From the NCBI GenBank assembly GCA_030686995.1, contig CM060698.1, forward strand, positions 141,751,106 to 141,815,105: a stretch of DNA of 64,000 bases, in the 5' to 3' direction. The DNA comes from Artemisia argyi. Taxonomy: Eukaryota > Streptophyta > Magnoliopsida > Asterales > Asteraceae. Both the position numbers and the translations under genes were made by a program. Of the stretch, positions 1 to 11,704 are shown one piece after another (the first letter of the stretch is position 1; every line of letters starts with the position of its first letter). The notes under the pieces were generated by a model, which was given only the letters and a program-made list of their open reading frames with translations, did not search any database and was not told where the DNA came from.

Positions 1-1104
1 ACTCATTATCTCATTCATTTTCTCCCGCATCTCCTCTTTCTGCTTATAAACTGCTTCCTCGAATCTAGCAAGCCGATCTGAGTGAGTTGCCATATATTCT
101 CTCATCCTAGCTTCAAACTCCGAGCTAAGTTCCTTGGGAGGGGAACAAGGTGGGGTATAGTTCTGAAAAGCCTCGACATTTTCTCTAGAAGGCGACTCAG
201 ATAATGGTGCCGAAGTTGGTTTTGAGACAGAATTGACAGAAGCTCGTCTAGGACTTAAAGGCCTCCTTTGCCTTTCCTCAAAATAGTCAACTTTTGCCTC
301 GAGTTTGCATAGGAGTTCATCGGGGATTTCGGTGGTCCCTCCAGATGTTGAGGTTGCATTGATAGCCGCTTTTACTGTATGATTAAATTCCCACATCTCC
401 TGATTATCAGTGGCGAGCTCCTCGATAACTGCCCAAGACTCCTCGGCATTCTTATCACGCAGTTTACCTCCCGCGGCCCTATCAATTGTGCGCTTAGTGT
501 GATAGTCAACATGGTCGTAGAAAATCTGGACTAATAACCAACGGTTTATACCATGATGAGGGACCTTATGGAGGAGATCCTTAAAACGGGCCCAAGCTTC
601 GTAGAAAGTTTCACCCTGCTGCTGTTCAAACATCAGAATGTCATTCCTAAGCATTGCAGTCTTCCCCGGTGGAAAGAATTGAGTAAGGAAGCGATTGGTG
701 AGGTTATCCCATGTGGTGATGGATCCCGCGGGTAAACGCTCAAGCCATTGACTAGCTTGATCCCGTAGAGAGAATTGGAATAGGCGTAATCGGGTTGTCT
801 CTCTAGTTGCAACATCTAGGTCTATGGAATCTACGATTTTGAGGAAGTCCTTAAGATGTTTGTTTGGATCTTCGGAACGAAGTCCATGGAATGCACATCC
901 GCTTTGCACCAACCGGATGGTGTCGGATCGCAAGGGGGTCACATTGGCTCCGGTGAGCTCAATGGTGTTTCGGTAGCCTTGGTGGCTAGGTCGGGAATGC
1001 TCTCCTAAGGTTCGGGGCCTAAGGGGTTCTAATGGTGGGTTTTGTTGTGGTGGGATGACGGGTTCAAAGATGTTCCCGTTGCCATGATGTCGGGTGGTTA
1101 CGAG
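1..1104 (-). CDS. Athila-type gag protein, partial (C-terminus beyond window)
   Basis: Minus-strand frame open from about 1104 to the window edge with no stop. The translation carries the Retrotrans_gag core typical of plant Athila/Tat Gag: a TLGEHSRPSHQGYRNTIEL-type N-terminal segment, then FHGLRSEDPNKHLKDF, RLRLFQFSLRDQASQWLERL (about 770-700), a FYEAWARFKDLL segment, and FYDHVDYHTKRTIDRAAGG (about 520-460). It is followed by a charged, proline- and serine-rich linker. Gag forms the virus-like particle that packages element RNA. Where relatives have the initiator ATG (about 1102-1104 here) I read CTC, so the normal start seems to be lost, or a start is used further in. It was missed by simple ORF calling because it has neither a good ATG nor a stop inside the window. 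I saw no CCHC knuckle in the visible part. Confidence 0.85.
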
Positions 1105-1219
1105 GCACAAAGAACTAAGATAGATTAAAGAGAACCTAAAAGTAAAAATAAAATCTTGCTAGAAAGGAATCTAGCAAGTAGACCTAATAAAAAGAAATTC
1201 TAACCTAGACAATAACTAT

Positions 1220-1237
1220 TCCCCGGCAGCGGCGCCA
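1220..1237 (-). other. Primer-binding site (tRNA-Asp type) of the left Athila-like element
   Basis: On the minus strand the sequence TGGCGCCGCTGCCGGGGA lies 6 bases after the LTR end, matching the primer site used by plant Athila/Tat retrotransposons. It fixes the inner edge of the LTR at 1244. One base differs from the usual TGGCGCCGTTGCCGGGGA. Confidence 0.9.
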
Positions 1238-1243
1238 AAAACT

Positions 1244-2651
1244 TGATGCGTGGGAATCGCAACAGGCTTTACCTCTCGAGGGATCTCGAGAAGCTTACAA
1301 CCCCCACCAGGCAGTGTACCTGATCGTTGTAGTATAGTATAGTGACAAGTACCGGGGGATTGATCGTTCAGCTTAGGAATAGTGTCGCTAGGATTAGAAG
1401 ACCTAAATACTAGTTCTAAAGGTGAGGGATGATTATTTTTTGTGTTTTTATATTTTATAGAAAGCAATTAAAATTCTCGGGTTTGAAGGATTTGGGCGGA
1501 ATTAGTTGCTAATCAACTAACCCAATACTAAAGATGCAATCAAAATAAAATACTATAAATAAAAATAAACTAAATTATACTAAAGTTGTGAGCAATAAGT
1601 GGAGAAAATATGTTTACTTAGATTTCACTACTCCCTAGACATCTTTTACACGTTAATTACTTGTTATAAATGCATGGATGACGGATCGTATTCCTTAATA
1701 CCATTCATGGGGTGGCACACTTAACTCCCCAATTCTATGAGCTCTTATCTCCTCCTACACCATGCCCAGCACAACTATAGGGATTGTAAACAGTGGCTCA
1801 TGCATTAAATAGAACCAATAAAGACCTAGTGCGCGTCGGTTCATGTTTCTTAAGACGTTCAAGCATGTTACCAATTGGAGATCTGCCAGTTTTCTTAAGC
1901 CTAACATATAAATCATTCATCCAAGACAAGTATAAACAAGTAATCAACACATAATTAACATGTAGGTTTCATTAGATCCAAGCAAACACAAGATAGATCT
2001 AGCCTAGCATGATGGAATTAAGACAAGAACAAGATATAGACAACCAACACATAGACATATTGATTGAATTGAAAGAACACTTATCTCAATTACACATGTA
2101 AGGTATCAAGGGCTTGGAACCCTTGAAAAACCTGTAAAATTTGCACCAAGTTCGTACTTAGGGTTTCTCCAAAACTTCTCTATTTTTAATGTGAAAATTA
2201 GAAAACTATATATAGGAAAAGAGGTCTGACGGCGTCAAGACAAACATTGTGACGCCGTCACCTCGCCGCCAAAACTATTCTCGGACTGCCTTGATCTACA
2301 TTTGACGCCGTCAAGACTTAATCATTTCCAGGCCGTCATGACTTTAACTCTTGACGCCCTACCTTCGTGACGCCGTCAAATCTCTACTGGGTCATCATGG
2401 AATTTTGCTCTTGACGCCGTCAGGATATTACTCTTGACGCCGTCACCTACTGTTCCCAGCATGGAAAATTAAGACTTTGGCGTTTTCTTCACTTTTATGC
2501 TCCAAAAACGTCCGAATTGCTTCCTTTTTCAGATTTCTCTCCCAAAGTACCTAAAATCACAAAAGGAACGATTTAGGGCAATATTTGATCAAATAAACTC
2601 GAATTCGGGCTTAAATGACCCCCTAAAAATGGATCATTTTTCGCCTCATCA
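1244..2651 (-). repeat. 5' LTR of the left Athila-like element (1408 bp)
   Basis: Begins TGATGAGGCGAAAAATGA at 2651 and ends CCCACGCATCA at 1244 on the minus strand. Homologous along its length to the LTRs at 4293-4769 plus 12507-13388 and at 16873-18295. It contains a TATATATA box around 2206-2214 and, just upstream of it in transcription sense, six full copies of the 11-mer TGACGGCGTCA or its complement (2227, 2250, 2303, 2368, 2412, 2434). Confidence 0.9.
2227..2444 (-). promoter_or_regulatory. Array of six TGACGGCGTCA near-palindromes upstream of LTR TATA box
   Basis: Exact copies of TGACGGCGTCA/TGACGCCGTCA start at 2227, 2250, 2303, 2368, 2412 and 2434, with degenerate half-sites between them. 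Each copy contains two inverted TGACG half-sites one base apart. TGACG is the known core bound by plant TGA-class bZIP factors (as-1 elements). The array ends about 15 bases from the TATA box, where an enhancer would sit. Binding is inference; the repetition and position are seen directly. Confidence 0.7.
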
Positions 2652-4292
2652 ATTATATAAAGAGAATACATGGAATTAGTTTTATGTGTGCCAAGATGTA
2701 ACCACCAAGGAAAGTGTGTATGTGTAACCTAGGCGTGTGAGTCTTGTGTAAACGCCTAGCGTTTGAATTGTAGTTGTTAGAGATGATGACGAAGAAACCT
2801 TGTATCAATAACAACGATGTTTTGTTGATTCCGTTGTGCATGATTGTTGTCTTTGTTATTATTATCCCTAGTGCTCAAAATGATCCATGGAGTATTCCAA
2901 ACTCCACAATTGGTATCAGAGCTTGGGGTGCTCGTTACCTAGGGACTTACAGGTTTTTTAGTCGAAGAATGATGAAGAAAATCGACTTTGTTTTCAATTT
3001 TCGTAACTTTCTCCAGTGTTGTTTTCGAAAGACGATAGCTCATTCGTTAATAGTTGGATCTTGCTAAAAATTTTGCTGGAGGTTCTCTATATATCAAGGT
3101 ATATTCTCACAGGAGGGATCTTCAATCTTAGCTTTAGATTGGGAAATATTAAGTCTTGAAGTTTGCTGCAGAAAAGGTTTTTCAGTAAGTCTATTTAGGG
3201 TTTTTGTGATATCAAGCTTTCTGAATTTGGTTTTATTCGGTATAATTCATAGTGAAAGTTGATTAAAGTTATTTGTATGCTTTACACTTCATACCCTAAC
3301 CATGTTATCAAGGCAAATAGCAGCCTTGGTGTACAAATTTATTTTTAGGTTTTCATGAAGATTAGTGTTTGTCCTTAAAACCCTAATTATTATGACTGTT
3401 GCTGCTGTTGTCACTATATTTTGCGTCACGAGGGATTCAGATTTGTAATGAGTTTCATGCTGGTGTGTTTCGTGCGTTTTAAAGATGTGCTTGCTGGGTT
3501 TGAATTTGATTAGGGTTTGGCACGATCTAATGAAAAACCAAGCAACAAAAGCTGTTGAAAATGAAATTGATTTGTTTGAAGGGATAGTATGTTGATACTT
3601 GTTGGAAGTATACAAGATTAAAGCTGCTATAATCATGTATAAAACCCTATACGATTTGGATATTTATGTTGAATGCAGAATTTATGAGAAACCCTGGTAG
3701 GAATACAGTGTTCTGGTTATGGAGGAATAGATAAGTATGGTTACTGATTTGGGAGTAAGGTTGCATGATCAGTACTGCTCTTTATATGTTTCTATTGTTG
3801 CTTCAAGAACTTTGTACCGCTCGTTGAATTTATTAGTACTCCTCGACATGGTCCAAACAACTTTGTACAGTCATTACATTAGTACTGCTACGCTTATCTT
3901 ATTTGTACTGCTTATGATAGTGTTTGTACTACTACGGTTGATTAGTAGTGTTGTTCTACTTTTTAGTATTGTTGTCGTTATGCTGACTTAGTACTCCTAC
4001 TAAACAAATGGGTGATTACGTGAGTAAGTTAAAGAAGCTTGAAGAAGTGGTGCAGTGAACATGAATTATTTATTCACTTTATACTACACGAATCAATGGG
4101 TCAGTATGTTCTCGCATGGGTCGATTATATATATTTAAAGATTATACAAGGATTATGGGACAGTAGCATTCTTCTTTATGTATTCTTGATGATATATGCT
4201 ACTGAGATCATATATTCAGTTTTGTTTGATTTTATTAAGGGATTTACATGTAATCTTTAAAGCTGTGGATTTTTGCTAAGGGTTTGGTCAAC
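2652..4292 (+). mobile_element. Ty1/copia-like non-coding remnant, left part: LTR end, primer site, internal sequence
   Basis: 2652-2908 looks like the end of a copia LTR, finishing in ACTCCACA. It is followed by the primer-binding site TGGTATCAGAGC (2911-2922), which pairs with the initiator-Met tRNA. After that is about 1.4 kb of internal sequence without convincing gag or pol. Repeated GTACTGCT/GTACTCCT words are visible at about 3768-3995. The element was cut on the left by the minus-strand Athila insertion and on the right at 4292 by the element at 4293-18295. It appears to resume at 18296, since the five bases before 4293 (TCAAC) are repeated there. The ORFs of 70-115 residues in it do not resemble known proteins. 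Confidence 0.65.
2911..2922 (+). other. Copia primer-binding site (initiator-Met tRNA)
   Basis: TGGTATCAGAGC two bases after the putative LTR end ACTCCACA. This is the standard Ty1/copia site, also seen at 44593 in the intact copia element. Confidence 0.85.
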
Positions 4293-4769
4293 TGATGAGG
4301 CGAAAAATGAACCGTTTTTAGGGGGTCATTTAAGCCGGAATTGGAATTTATTTGATCAAATATTGCCCTAAATCGTTCCTTTTGTGATTTTAGGTACTTT
4401 GGGAGTGAATTCTGGAAAAGGAAGCATTTTGGACGTTTTTTGAGCATAAAAGTGAAGAAAACGGCAAAGTCTTAATTTTCCTTGCTGGGAACAGTAGATG
4501 ACGGCGTCAAGAAGAATTTTATGACGGCGTCAAGAGCAATTTTGGTGACGACCCAGAGAAAACGTGACGGCGTCAGAACAAGGGCGTCAAGTGTAAAAGT
4601 GGTGACGGCCCAGAGTAGAATTACACATGACGGCGTCAGCTTTGGATCTAAGCAGTCCGAGAACTTTATTGGCGGTGAGATGACGGCGTCAGATTTTTCC
4701 TCTTGACGCCGTCACCTCCTAAAATCTATATATACTTTTCTAATTTTCATTCATTAAAGAGGAACTTGT
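4293..4769 (+). repeat. 5' LTR of non-autonomous Athila-like element, first part
   Basis: Starts TGATGAGGCGAAAAATGA and aligns with 16873-17346 of the 3' LTR. It carries the palindrome array and the TATATATA box (4727-4734). It is cut at 4769 by the TGTAACA element and resumes at 12507. Confidence 0.92.
4499..4734 (+). promoter_or_regulatory. TGACGGCGTCA array and TATA box in 5' LTR
   Basis: Full 11-mers start at 4499, 4522, 4565, 4628, 4681 and 4704 (the last as TGACGCCGTCA). Degenerate copies occur near 4545, 4583 and 4602. The TATA box TATATATA at 4727-4734 follows the last copy by 12 bases. The spacing is conserved in the 3' LTR (17079-17314). Confidence 0.75.
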
Positions 4770-7485
4770 TGTAACAATTCACATTTTCAGGATAATTACT
4801 ATTCCCGAAAAATTTCACTATTCACTTTTACTATTCATTTTTCCCGAAAGTTGATTTTTATTTGATATTCTCGAGTGATAAATCATTTCCACGGCAAATT
4901 AAATGTTTGACATTCGTCAGATCTTTTTCGTGAAAGTTATTAAGGAATTACACGTTTTAGGGTAAAACGTCATTCAGAAATTCTACACACAACGAAACTC
5001 GACCGCGTTAAGTGACCCCGCATCGGAAAAATGTTTGACACACTCATGATTTATTCGAATAAATCATGACTGAGAAAAACATGACCAAAAATAAGCCTCG
5101 GCCGTGAAAAACTGGAATTTTCAGTTTTAAGCGTTTTTACTCAGCCGTAACCTTAGCCTATACCTGCACCACGTTTCTAATACGATTTGAGTTTTCAACT
5201 TTTTAGAAAAAGTCAACATATTTTTCCCTCCTCCTTTGACCAAAAATCATTCCTTGATTTTATAAGTCATTCCTTGATTTTTAGGCTTACGGTTTGATGT
5301 CTAAAAGACATTTAATACCAACCGACACTAGACTGAGCCCAGTCTAGATATTACAAGTCTTTTTAAATCAATATTATCCTATTAGAAAAGTAATATTTTA
5401 CTTTTCTCAATTTTACGCAATTTTCGTACGTTTTACGTATTACGCGTTTTAGACCCGTGTTTCCAGTTTTAGCAGGGTTTTACCACCCCAATGGAACCTA
5501 CCACTCATTTTATATTTTATTATGGAGTATTTTGACAAGTTTAACCATTCTTCCAAGTTTCGTATTTTTACGATACCCGGTTTTACGTTTTGAGGCTTAA
5601 TCATTTACGATTGGCATTTCCCGGAGTCAAAACTAACCAAGTATCTTGGATAATATCCTCAAAAGTCCACACTTGCTCCCCAAGCTTGACAAAACCGCCA
5701 CTAGGGGGGGGGGGGGGGGTTTCACACTTATGGCTTGATCTTGACCATTGATCCTTAGATCATTACAAGTGTTGAACTTGGTGCCCAAGTTTAGGTAATT
5801 TCCTAGTTGTTTCCTAACCTCCTAATTGGCATATAAATACTCCCCTCCTCCTTGCTTTGTACGCCCCACAACACACACACAAACACCATTCCATTTGCTA
5901 ATTCTCTTCCAAGTTTCATGCAAGATTCAAGTGCAAGTTCAAGGTTGAAACCCTAGTTTCTTTTAGATAATCAAAACACTTCCATAACCTCATATACTTG
6001 GTGATTTCTCTTGAGTTTGAATCCACTCAAGTCACCTCAACCTTCATCATCCATCTTTCAAGATTACAAGAGTAGAAAGATTGCTTGAAGTGAAGTGGGT
6101 TGAAGTAAAGTCTATCAAAGTTCTATCCTTACATGTTAACTTCCTTTCATCTTTGAAAGCCAAAAGTTGTAAGCCAAACCCTAACTTGCTTCTTGTTAAA
6201 TAATCATGTTCATGTTATTTACCTATTATTCTTGCTATATTATGTCTTGTATGCAAGTCCATGATGTATAAAAATGAGCAAAACAAGTTGTTGTAATTGA
6301 TTGTAATATAAGTTATTAAAACAAGTAAACTAGTGATTTTCTTGGAAAGACCTGATCAAAATGGTAAAAATATGATATTGGATTATTACATATTGTAGTA
6401 GAGGACCTAACAAGGAAACCGTAGCAATTTGAACCACCTAAAACGAGTACACGAGTCAAAAGTTATGACGATTTGAAATTACCAAAACTTTGCGGCAAAG
6501 CTGCCAAAACTTTCTGTTACAGAAACTTTAAACACGCAAAAAAAGGCCTTTCTGGTCCGATTCATGAAAAAGTTAAAACACGAAAGTTGTCCGGAATCAC
6601 GTTTTCGTTCAGGAGTAAAGAGGCTCGAGCCTTGAAAACGCTTTCTGAGTGAGATATTTCTCAGTTTCTTAACAGCTATTTACATATATACAAGTCACTA
6701 TATTATGGTTATACTTTAAAAGGATCAAGAGGTCTTATGACCTATAATCAAGACCACCACTATGGCTAGAGCCAAGGTTGTGTCCCATGACCTTGGAACA
6801 AGGACCAAAGGTCATGGCTAGGCCATGACGAAATGACTATACCAACTTACATAGGCGTAAACATGAAACAAGGAATTGGCGATATATTGAACAAGCAATT
6901 TGGATCTACTTCACTTAAAAAGGAACCATGAGATATTACAAGAGAAAATGGTCATACAAGACTTATGAAACTACCCCTAATAACAATCTTCATGTACTAA
7001 TAAACTTTTCTAAGTTTATTCAAATATCGGACATGTAACTTTTTGGATCGAAACTTATATCTATATATTTTATCAACTACTACAATAGTAGGGAGCCTCA
7101 TGTGAGGAGTTCATTATGTAAGCCGTCGAGATGAGTTGTGGATTTACGAATTAAAGTGTCCTGGCTCCTCGAACGTTTACTACATGACTTCTGAATTATG
7201 TCGGCCCGAACGGTAGTAAACGATATATAAACATACATGTTTCATGAATCATTTCTTTCAAAGACTTACACTATACATCATACCACATCATGGACTAAGT
7301 GCAAGATATATATTGGCGTGTTTATGTTTCCTTAGACATTATTCCAAACCTAAGTTACAACAATTATTCTAGGTTGCTCGTAGAAGTTCTTACGGCATAT
7401 CCATCATTCTCATTATACATCTGATCAATGCTGAACCGTCAGATAATTATTAACCAAGGTCAAAAAGTCAAAGACAGCTCAGGAC

Positions 7486-10400
7486 TGATGCTTCCGTGGA
7501 ATACAGTGTTTCCCCGGGTCGTATTTCCCAACGAGGCGTGAAATCTGTAATAAAACGAATTCGTGATCGAGTGGTTTTGAATAGTAAAAGGGTATAAGAG
7601 AGTTGTGATGATTACACTAAGGAAATACGGATGAGAATGATGTAAACAAACTATATTAACAATAATGCGAAACCAAATTAACCTAAAATGTAATCTAAGA
7701 ATTTAAAATCAGAATTTGCTTATACGTAAGCAGAAAAATAAGCCAAATGGCTTAAATAGAAGCTATCACTTTATTTATGTTTTTGGTTTTTCTTTATTTT
7801 ACAAACTACTTTTACTAACGTAACCCAAATTTAAAAACGTAAAAGTTAATTAAATAAAACGCGAGTTAAAATCAAAATAAACGCGAGTGTGCGAAATAAA
7901 AAGTGAAAATTGAGCTACGCTAACCCTACGAACATGAAAATTATATTTTTACGATCCTAACAATCAAAGAAAATTTTAAGAAAAAGAAAATTATTTTTTT
8001 GACTTTTTATTTAATTTTTATTAATTAAAAACTATTAAAACTTAATTAAACTATTTAAACTAATTTAATTATAAAAAATACTAAATGGAAAGTTAAAATT
8101 ATAAAACTTTTTCTATAAATACATTAATATGACAGAAAGTTTATAAAAATATAAAAATTCCTAAATACTAATAAATAAGCTAATTTAATAATTAATTACT
8201 TATTATTTATTTAATACCTAAGTAAACTATTTTAATTATAATAAATACTAAACTAATTTCTAAAATTCTGAAACTTTTTTGGTAAATATTACAAGTTAAT
8301 AAGGTCCTAAGAAAAATATAAAAGGTGGGGGTCTAGTACAAAATAAGCAGAAAATAAGCTAATTAAGATCTAATAAGCAAAACCGGAAAACTAGTATTTA
8401 AATATCAAACCTTGCATAGATATAACGAAAAAGACCCAAGGGCATGTTGGTTGTGGTGTGGTGTGTTGTGTCTGTGAGCATGAGGTCCCAGGTTCGACCC
8501 ATGCTTTTTGCACTTTTTATTTTTATTTTTCTTTTTAATTTTTCTTTTTGCAAAATGAATTGACCAACAAAATAACACAACTTTTATGAAAGAAGCTCTT
8601 CCTAAAACCACAAATAAGCTCAGAATAAGCTCATGATTCCAACAGTTGGAGTTTTGCTTTCAACCGAGCTTTTGAAACTTTAGCCGCCAACCACAATAAG
8701 CCAAAAAAAACTCAATTAAGCTAATAAGCACACTAAGCAAACACAAGCATGATTGAATCCATAAACAACAACAACTAACAACAACAAGGATCAAAGATTA
8801 TAACAAATCAACAAGCTTAAATGAAGAGCTGCTGCAGCAGTAAGCAAAAAGAAGCCAAATGAGGGCTCAAATAAGCTAGGGTAATACGCACTTAAGACCA
8901 AACTAAAAGCAATCCTAGAAACTACACCTAGAGGGCTTTCTAAAACAGCAAAGATCAAGTAATTTGCTCAAGAATTGAGCAAGATATGCTCAAGGGAAAA
9001 ACGGGTCAAAATGGTTAAAAGATGGGTGCAGGGCATACTTTTGTCACTGAGGTCAGTTCAAGGGTGATTTTGGGCAAGCAAATGGATACCAAATTGAAAT
9101 TTTCTTTTTGAGTAAGATAAACTAGCTACCAAATATTGCAAAACAACAAAGTTCTCTCAATTCCACTCAGTACACAACCCTAAACATGCTTTTGAAATCT
9201 GTTCATATAACACAGTATGCAAGTTTTGACTTTTCCTATTTTCATGAACTTTGACTAAAATGAATTTAGATTAATTCCTAGTGACTTAAAATGTAATTAT
9301 AAGCTATTATGTAACTACTTTAAGCAAGCTAGACTGGTTTTAACCCTAAAATGATGATTATGCTAACCTAACTACTACACAGTTAAACATATAAGAAATT
9401 TAAAGATGAATTTGACTTTTTAACTAAAAACCTACCAATATTAAGTTTTGACTGAACTAATTTAACCCTAAGTGTGATATCTGAACAATTTTTAACCAAT
9501 GAAACATACAAGTACACAGTTAAATAGGCTTATCCAAACACCCCTATAACAACCTTGATTTGAGAATTTCAATACCTTTTACTGATTTAGCTCATAAAAA
9601 TAGTTCACAAGGTCATAATAAGATGAGATAAGTTCATTTAAGCTCACAAACACTATTTCAAAACTCAAAGACTCATAAATCACAATTAAGCTAATTTAAC
9701 AATGAAAAGTTAAATCTGAGGAACCATGAATCCTATTGAACAAATAAGTAAACCAAAGCAATAATTCAACTATCATAAACCAAAGAAGCACAAAGGAACA
9801 GATATAAGCACTGTTTAAGCTATGGTGTAGTAAAATGCTAAAATAAAGAAATCACTTACAACTGATCATGTGAGATTCAAAACAAGAACAAGTGCACAAC
9901 CTTTCCTACCACCTCCCCTGAGGTACTACAACCCAGAAAATCCAACATCACCAATGCTCCTTTGCTCTTCTTTCAAATAACAGATTTTTTTTATTTTACA
10001 CTATATTTTTTATGATTTTTTAGTATTTTTTTATTTATGAAAGGAAACTAATTTAACTGACTTAGAACCTTAAGAAAACTTATAAATGAGCCTGATTGAG
10101 TCTTATGGAATAGTAACACAACATTTAAACAACTTTCAAATGAGGATGTCAATTTCAATTGAAAATGCAAAATATGAGTTCTAAAGAGATAACTTGAAAT
10201 TAAAAGTGGATAAAGCTGTTATTACACTACATGAACTGAGTACACAAAGATTGAAATGAAAATTGCAACTGGAATGAAAATTAGACTACCTACGTTACAC
10301 TACTCCTAAGCTAATTAATCTAATAATCTACTCTTCTGCATCCCCTTCTATTTATAGCCTCCACAATAATCTAGGTGTCCTCTGGAACATTTCCCACTTC

Positions 10401-11704
10401 ACTTGAGCCATTGGATTGCTCCAATTCATCCTAGCCGTTCAAACATACTTTTGGCGCCAAAAATAATATCTTAGATATTATCAGTTGAGTATAGATGAAG
10501 AAGCATTCAATGTATTTTGGAATTGTTGGTGAGGTGGTGAAACAGGTGGGAGAGTGGATAGACAGGTGGTGAAGTTTTAATTGGGAGAATTGGAGGTGGA
10601 GGGTGGTGTTGATACGTATTGACCCCTGGTGCAAACCCAGGGGTTTGGTTTTGGCTGTGGGGGTGACACATGGGTGTATGAGGTGGTGAGGATGGAAGGT
10701 GGAGGTGGAGGGTGTGAAGAGTAGCAGCAGGGGAGGTGGAGTGGAGGTTGAAGGGTTGTGAGGTGGAAGAAAGACGGGTCAACGCTGGTCAAAGGACCAG
10801 GTTTTATTTATAAGGGAGTTGGGCTTTGTTATTGTTTGGGCTTTGGAATTTGTTGGACCAGGCTTTTTTTAAAAATGGGTGGGTTTGTAGTTTGGTGTTG
10901 GATTTAAAAGGGTATAGCTTGGTTTGTAAATTAGTTAGCCCAAGAACCAATTGTATATTTTCTGAATTTTCCAGGGACCAAACTGTAATTATTCCAAAGT
11001 CTATCACAAAGGACCTTTCTTGCCATATGTAAATATTATAAGGATCCTTTTGATATTTTTCCAAATTACAAACAACCAGGGACCATTTATGCCAATTTTG
11101 AAAGTTTGAGGGTTAAAAATGTAATTTTCCAAAAGTTAATCAAAAAGGACTTGATTTGCCAATTATAAATAGTACAAGGGTATATTTTGATAAATTTTCA
11201 TTTTTAAATACCCAGGGACTATTTTTGCCATTTTTGAAACTTCAGGGACCAAAACTGTAATTTCCTCAAACTTTTTATCCAAAGGTCAAATTTGATAACT
11301 TGTGAATTCCCAAGGACCATTTTTGACTTTTTCTTCCAAATTAACTTTCCAGGGACTAGAATTGTCAAGTTTGAAACTTGAGGGACCTGTTTTGCCATTT
11401 TGTGCAATTTTGAACTTTCAAGGGTAAAATTTGTTATTTCATGATTCCTGGGGGACTTTTGTTGACTTTTCTTCAAAATAATTTTCCCAGGGACCATTTC
11501 TGATATTTCTTGAAAGTTCAGGGACTGATTCTGCCAATTGTGCAAACTTTGCACGTTTTTCATCTGTTTTCAATCCTTTTGCACCTGAAACATATAAAAA
11601 CACAATCCAAAGATATTTATAGTATTATGTGGTATTTCTGTGTGTTTTTAACTGTTTTCGTATTTTAAACAGGACAAAAATGATGAGTTTTTATGAACTC
11701 ATCA
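7486..11704 (-). repeat. Very large solo LTR, Tat/Ogre-like (minus strand)
   Basis: On the minus strand it begins TGATGAGTTCATAAAAACTCATCA near 11704 and ends GGAAGCATCA at 7486. Its order of landmarks is reproduced on the plus strand at 60421-64000: a TGATGAG start, the GGGACC-type minisatellite region, a TATA box (CTATAAATAG, complement at 10348-10357), long AT-rich sequence with many AAGCTTATT words, and a TAGCGTAGCT region (7912-7935, compare 63748-63762). The length (4.2 kb) fits the unusually long LTRs of Tat-lineage elements. No primer site or coding region is attached. I could not find a convincing target duplication (AGGAC on the left, ACATC on the right), so the exact ends may be a few bases off. 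Confidence 0.65.
10965..11560 (-). repeat. Degenerate minisatellite in U3 of Tat-like LTR
   Basis: Short blocks of the form CAGGGACCA or CAGGGACTA followed by TTTTTGCCA or AACTGTAATTTCC recur about every 50-70 bases (for example near 10971, 11077, 11211, 11241, 11311, 11349, 11487 and 11517). The plus-strand copy of this LTR has the complementary pattern at about 60670-60910. Both lie upstream of the LTR TATA box. The ORFs across this stretch follow the repeat and are not genes. Confidence 0.6.

Larger units (their letters stand above)
1..2651 (-). mobile_element. Athila-like Ty3/gypsy retrotransposon, 5' part, runs off left edge
   Basis: Read on the minus strand this is, in order, a 5' LTR (2651 to 1244), a primer-binding site matching the tRNA-Asp type used by Athila/Tat elements, an untranslated leader, and a gag reading frame still open at base 1. 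The LTR starts TGATGAGG and ends CGCATCA, with TGATG/CATCA inverted ends. Protease, polymerase and the 3' LTR would lie outside the window. LTR and leader are closely similar to those of the non-autonomous element at 4293-18295, so this is a candidate autonomous partner. It is inserted in a copia-like LTR remnant that resumes at 2652; the target duplication cannot be checked because the other end is missing. Confidence 0.88.

Noticed and set aside
2227..2444. CRISPR-like array of short repeats with spacers
   Set aside because: The repeats are 11 bp with uneven spacing inside a plant LTR; nothing CRISPR-related is expected or seen.
4482..4706. ORF of 74 residues, also found at 17062-17286
   Set aside because: Its repetition in both LTRs reflects the LTR copies, and it spans the palindrome array upstream of the TATA box; more likely regulatory DNA than a gene.
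11219..11563. Minus-strand ORF of 114 residues
   Set aside because: It follows the degenerate minisatellite in the LTR and has repeated, low-complexity text.
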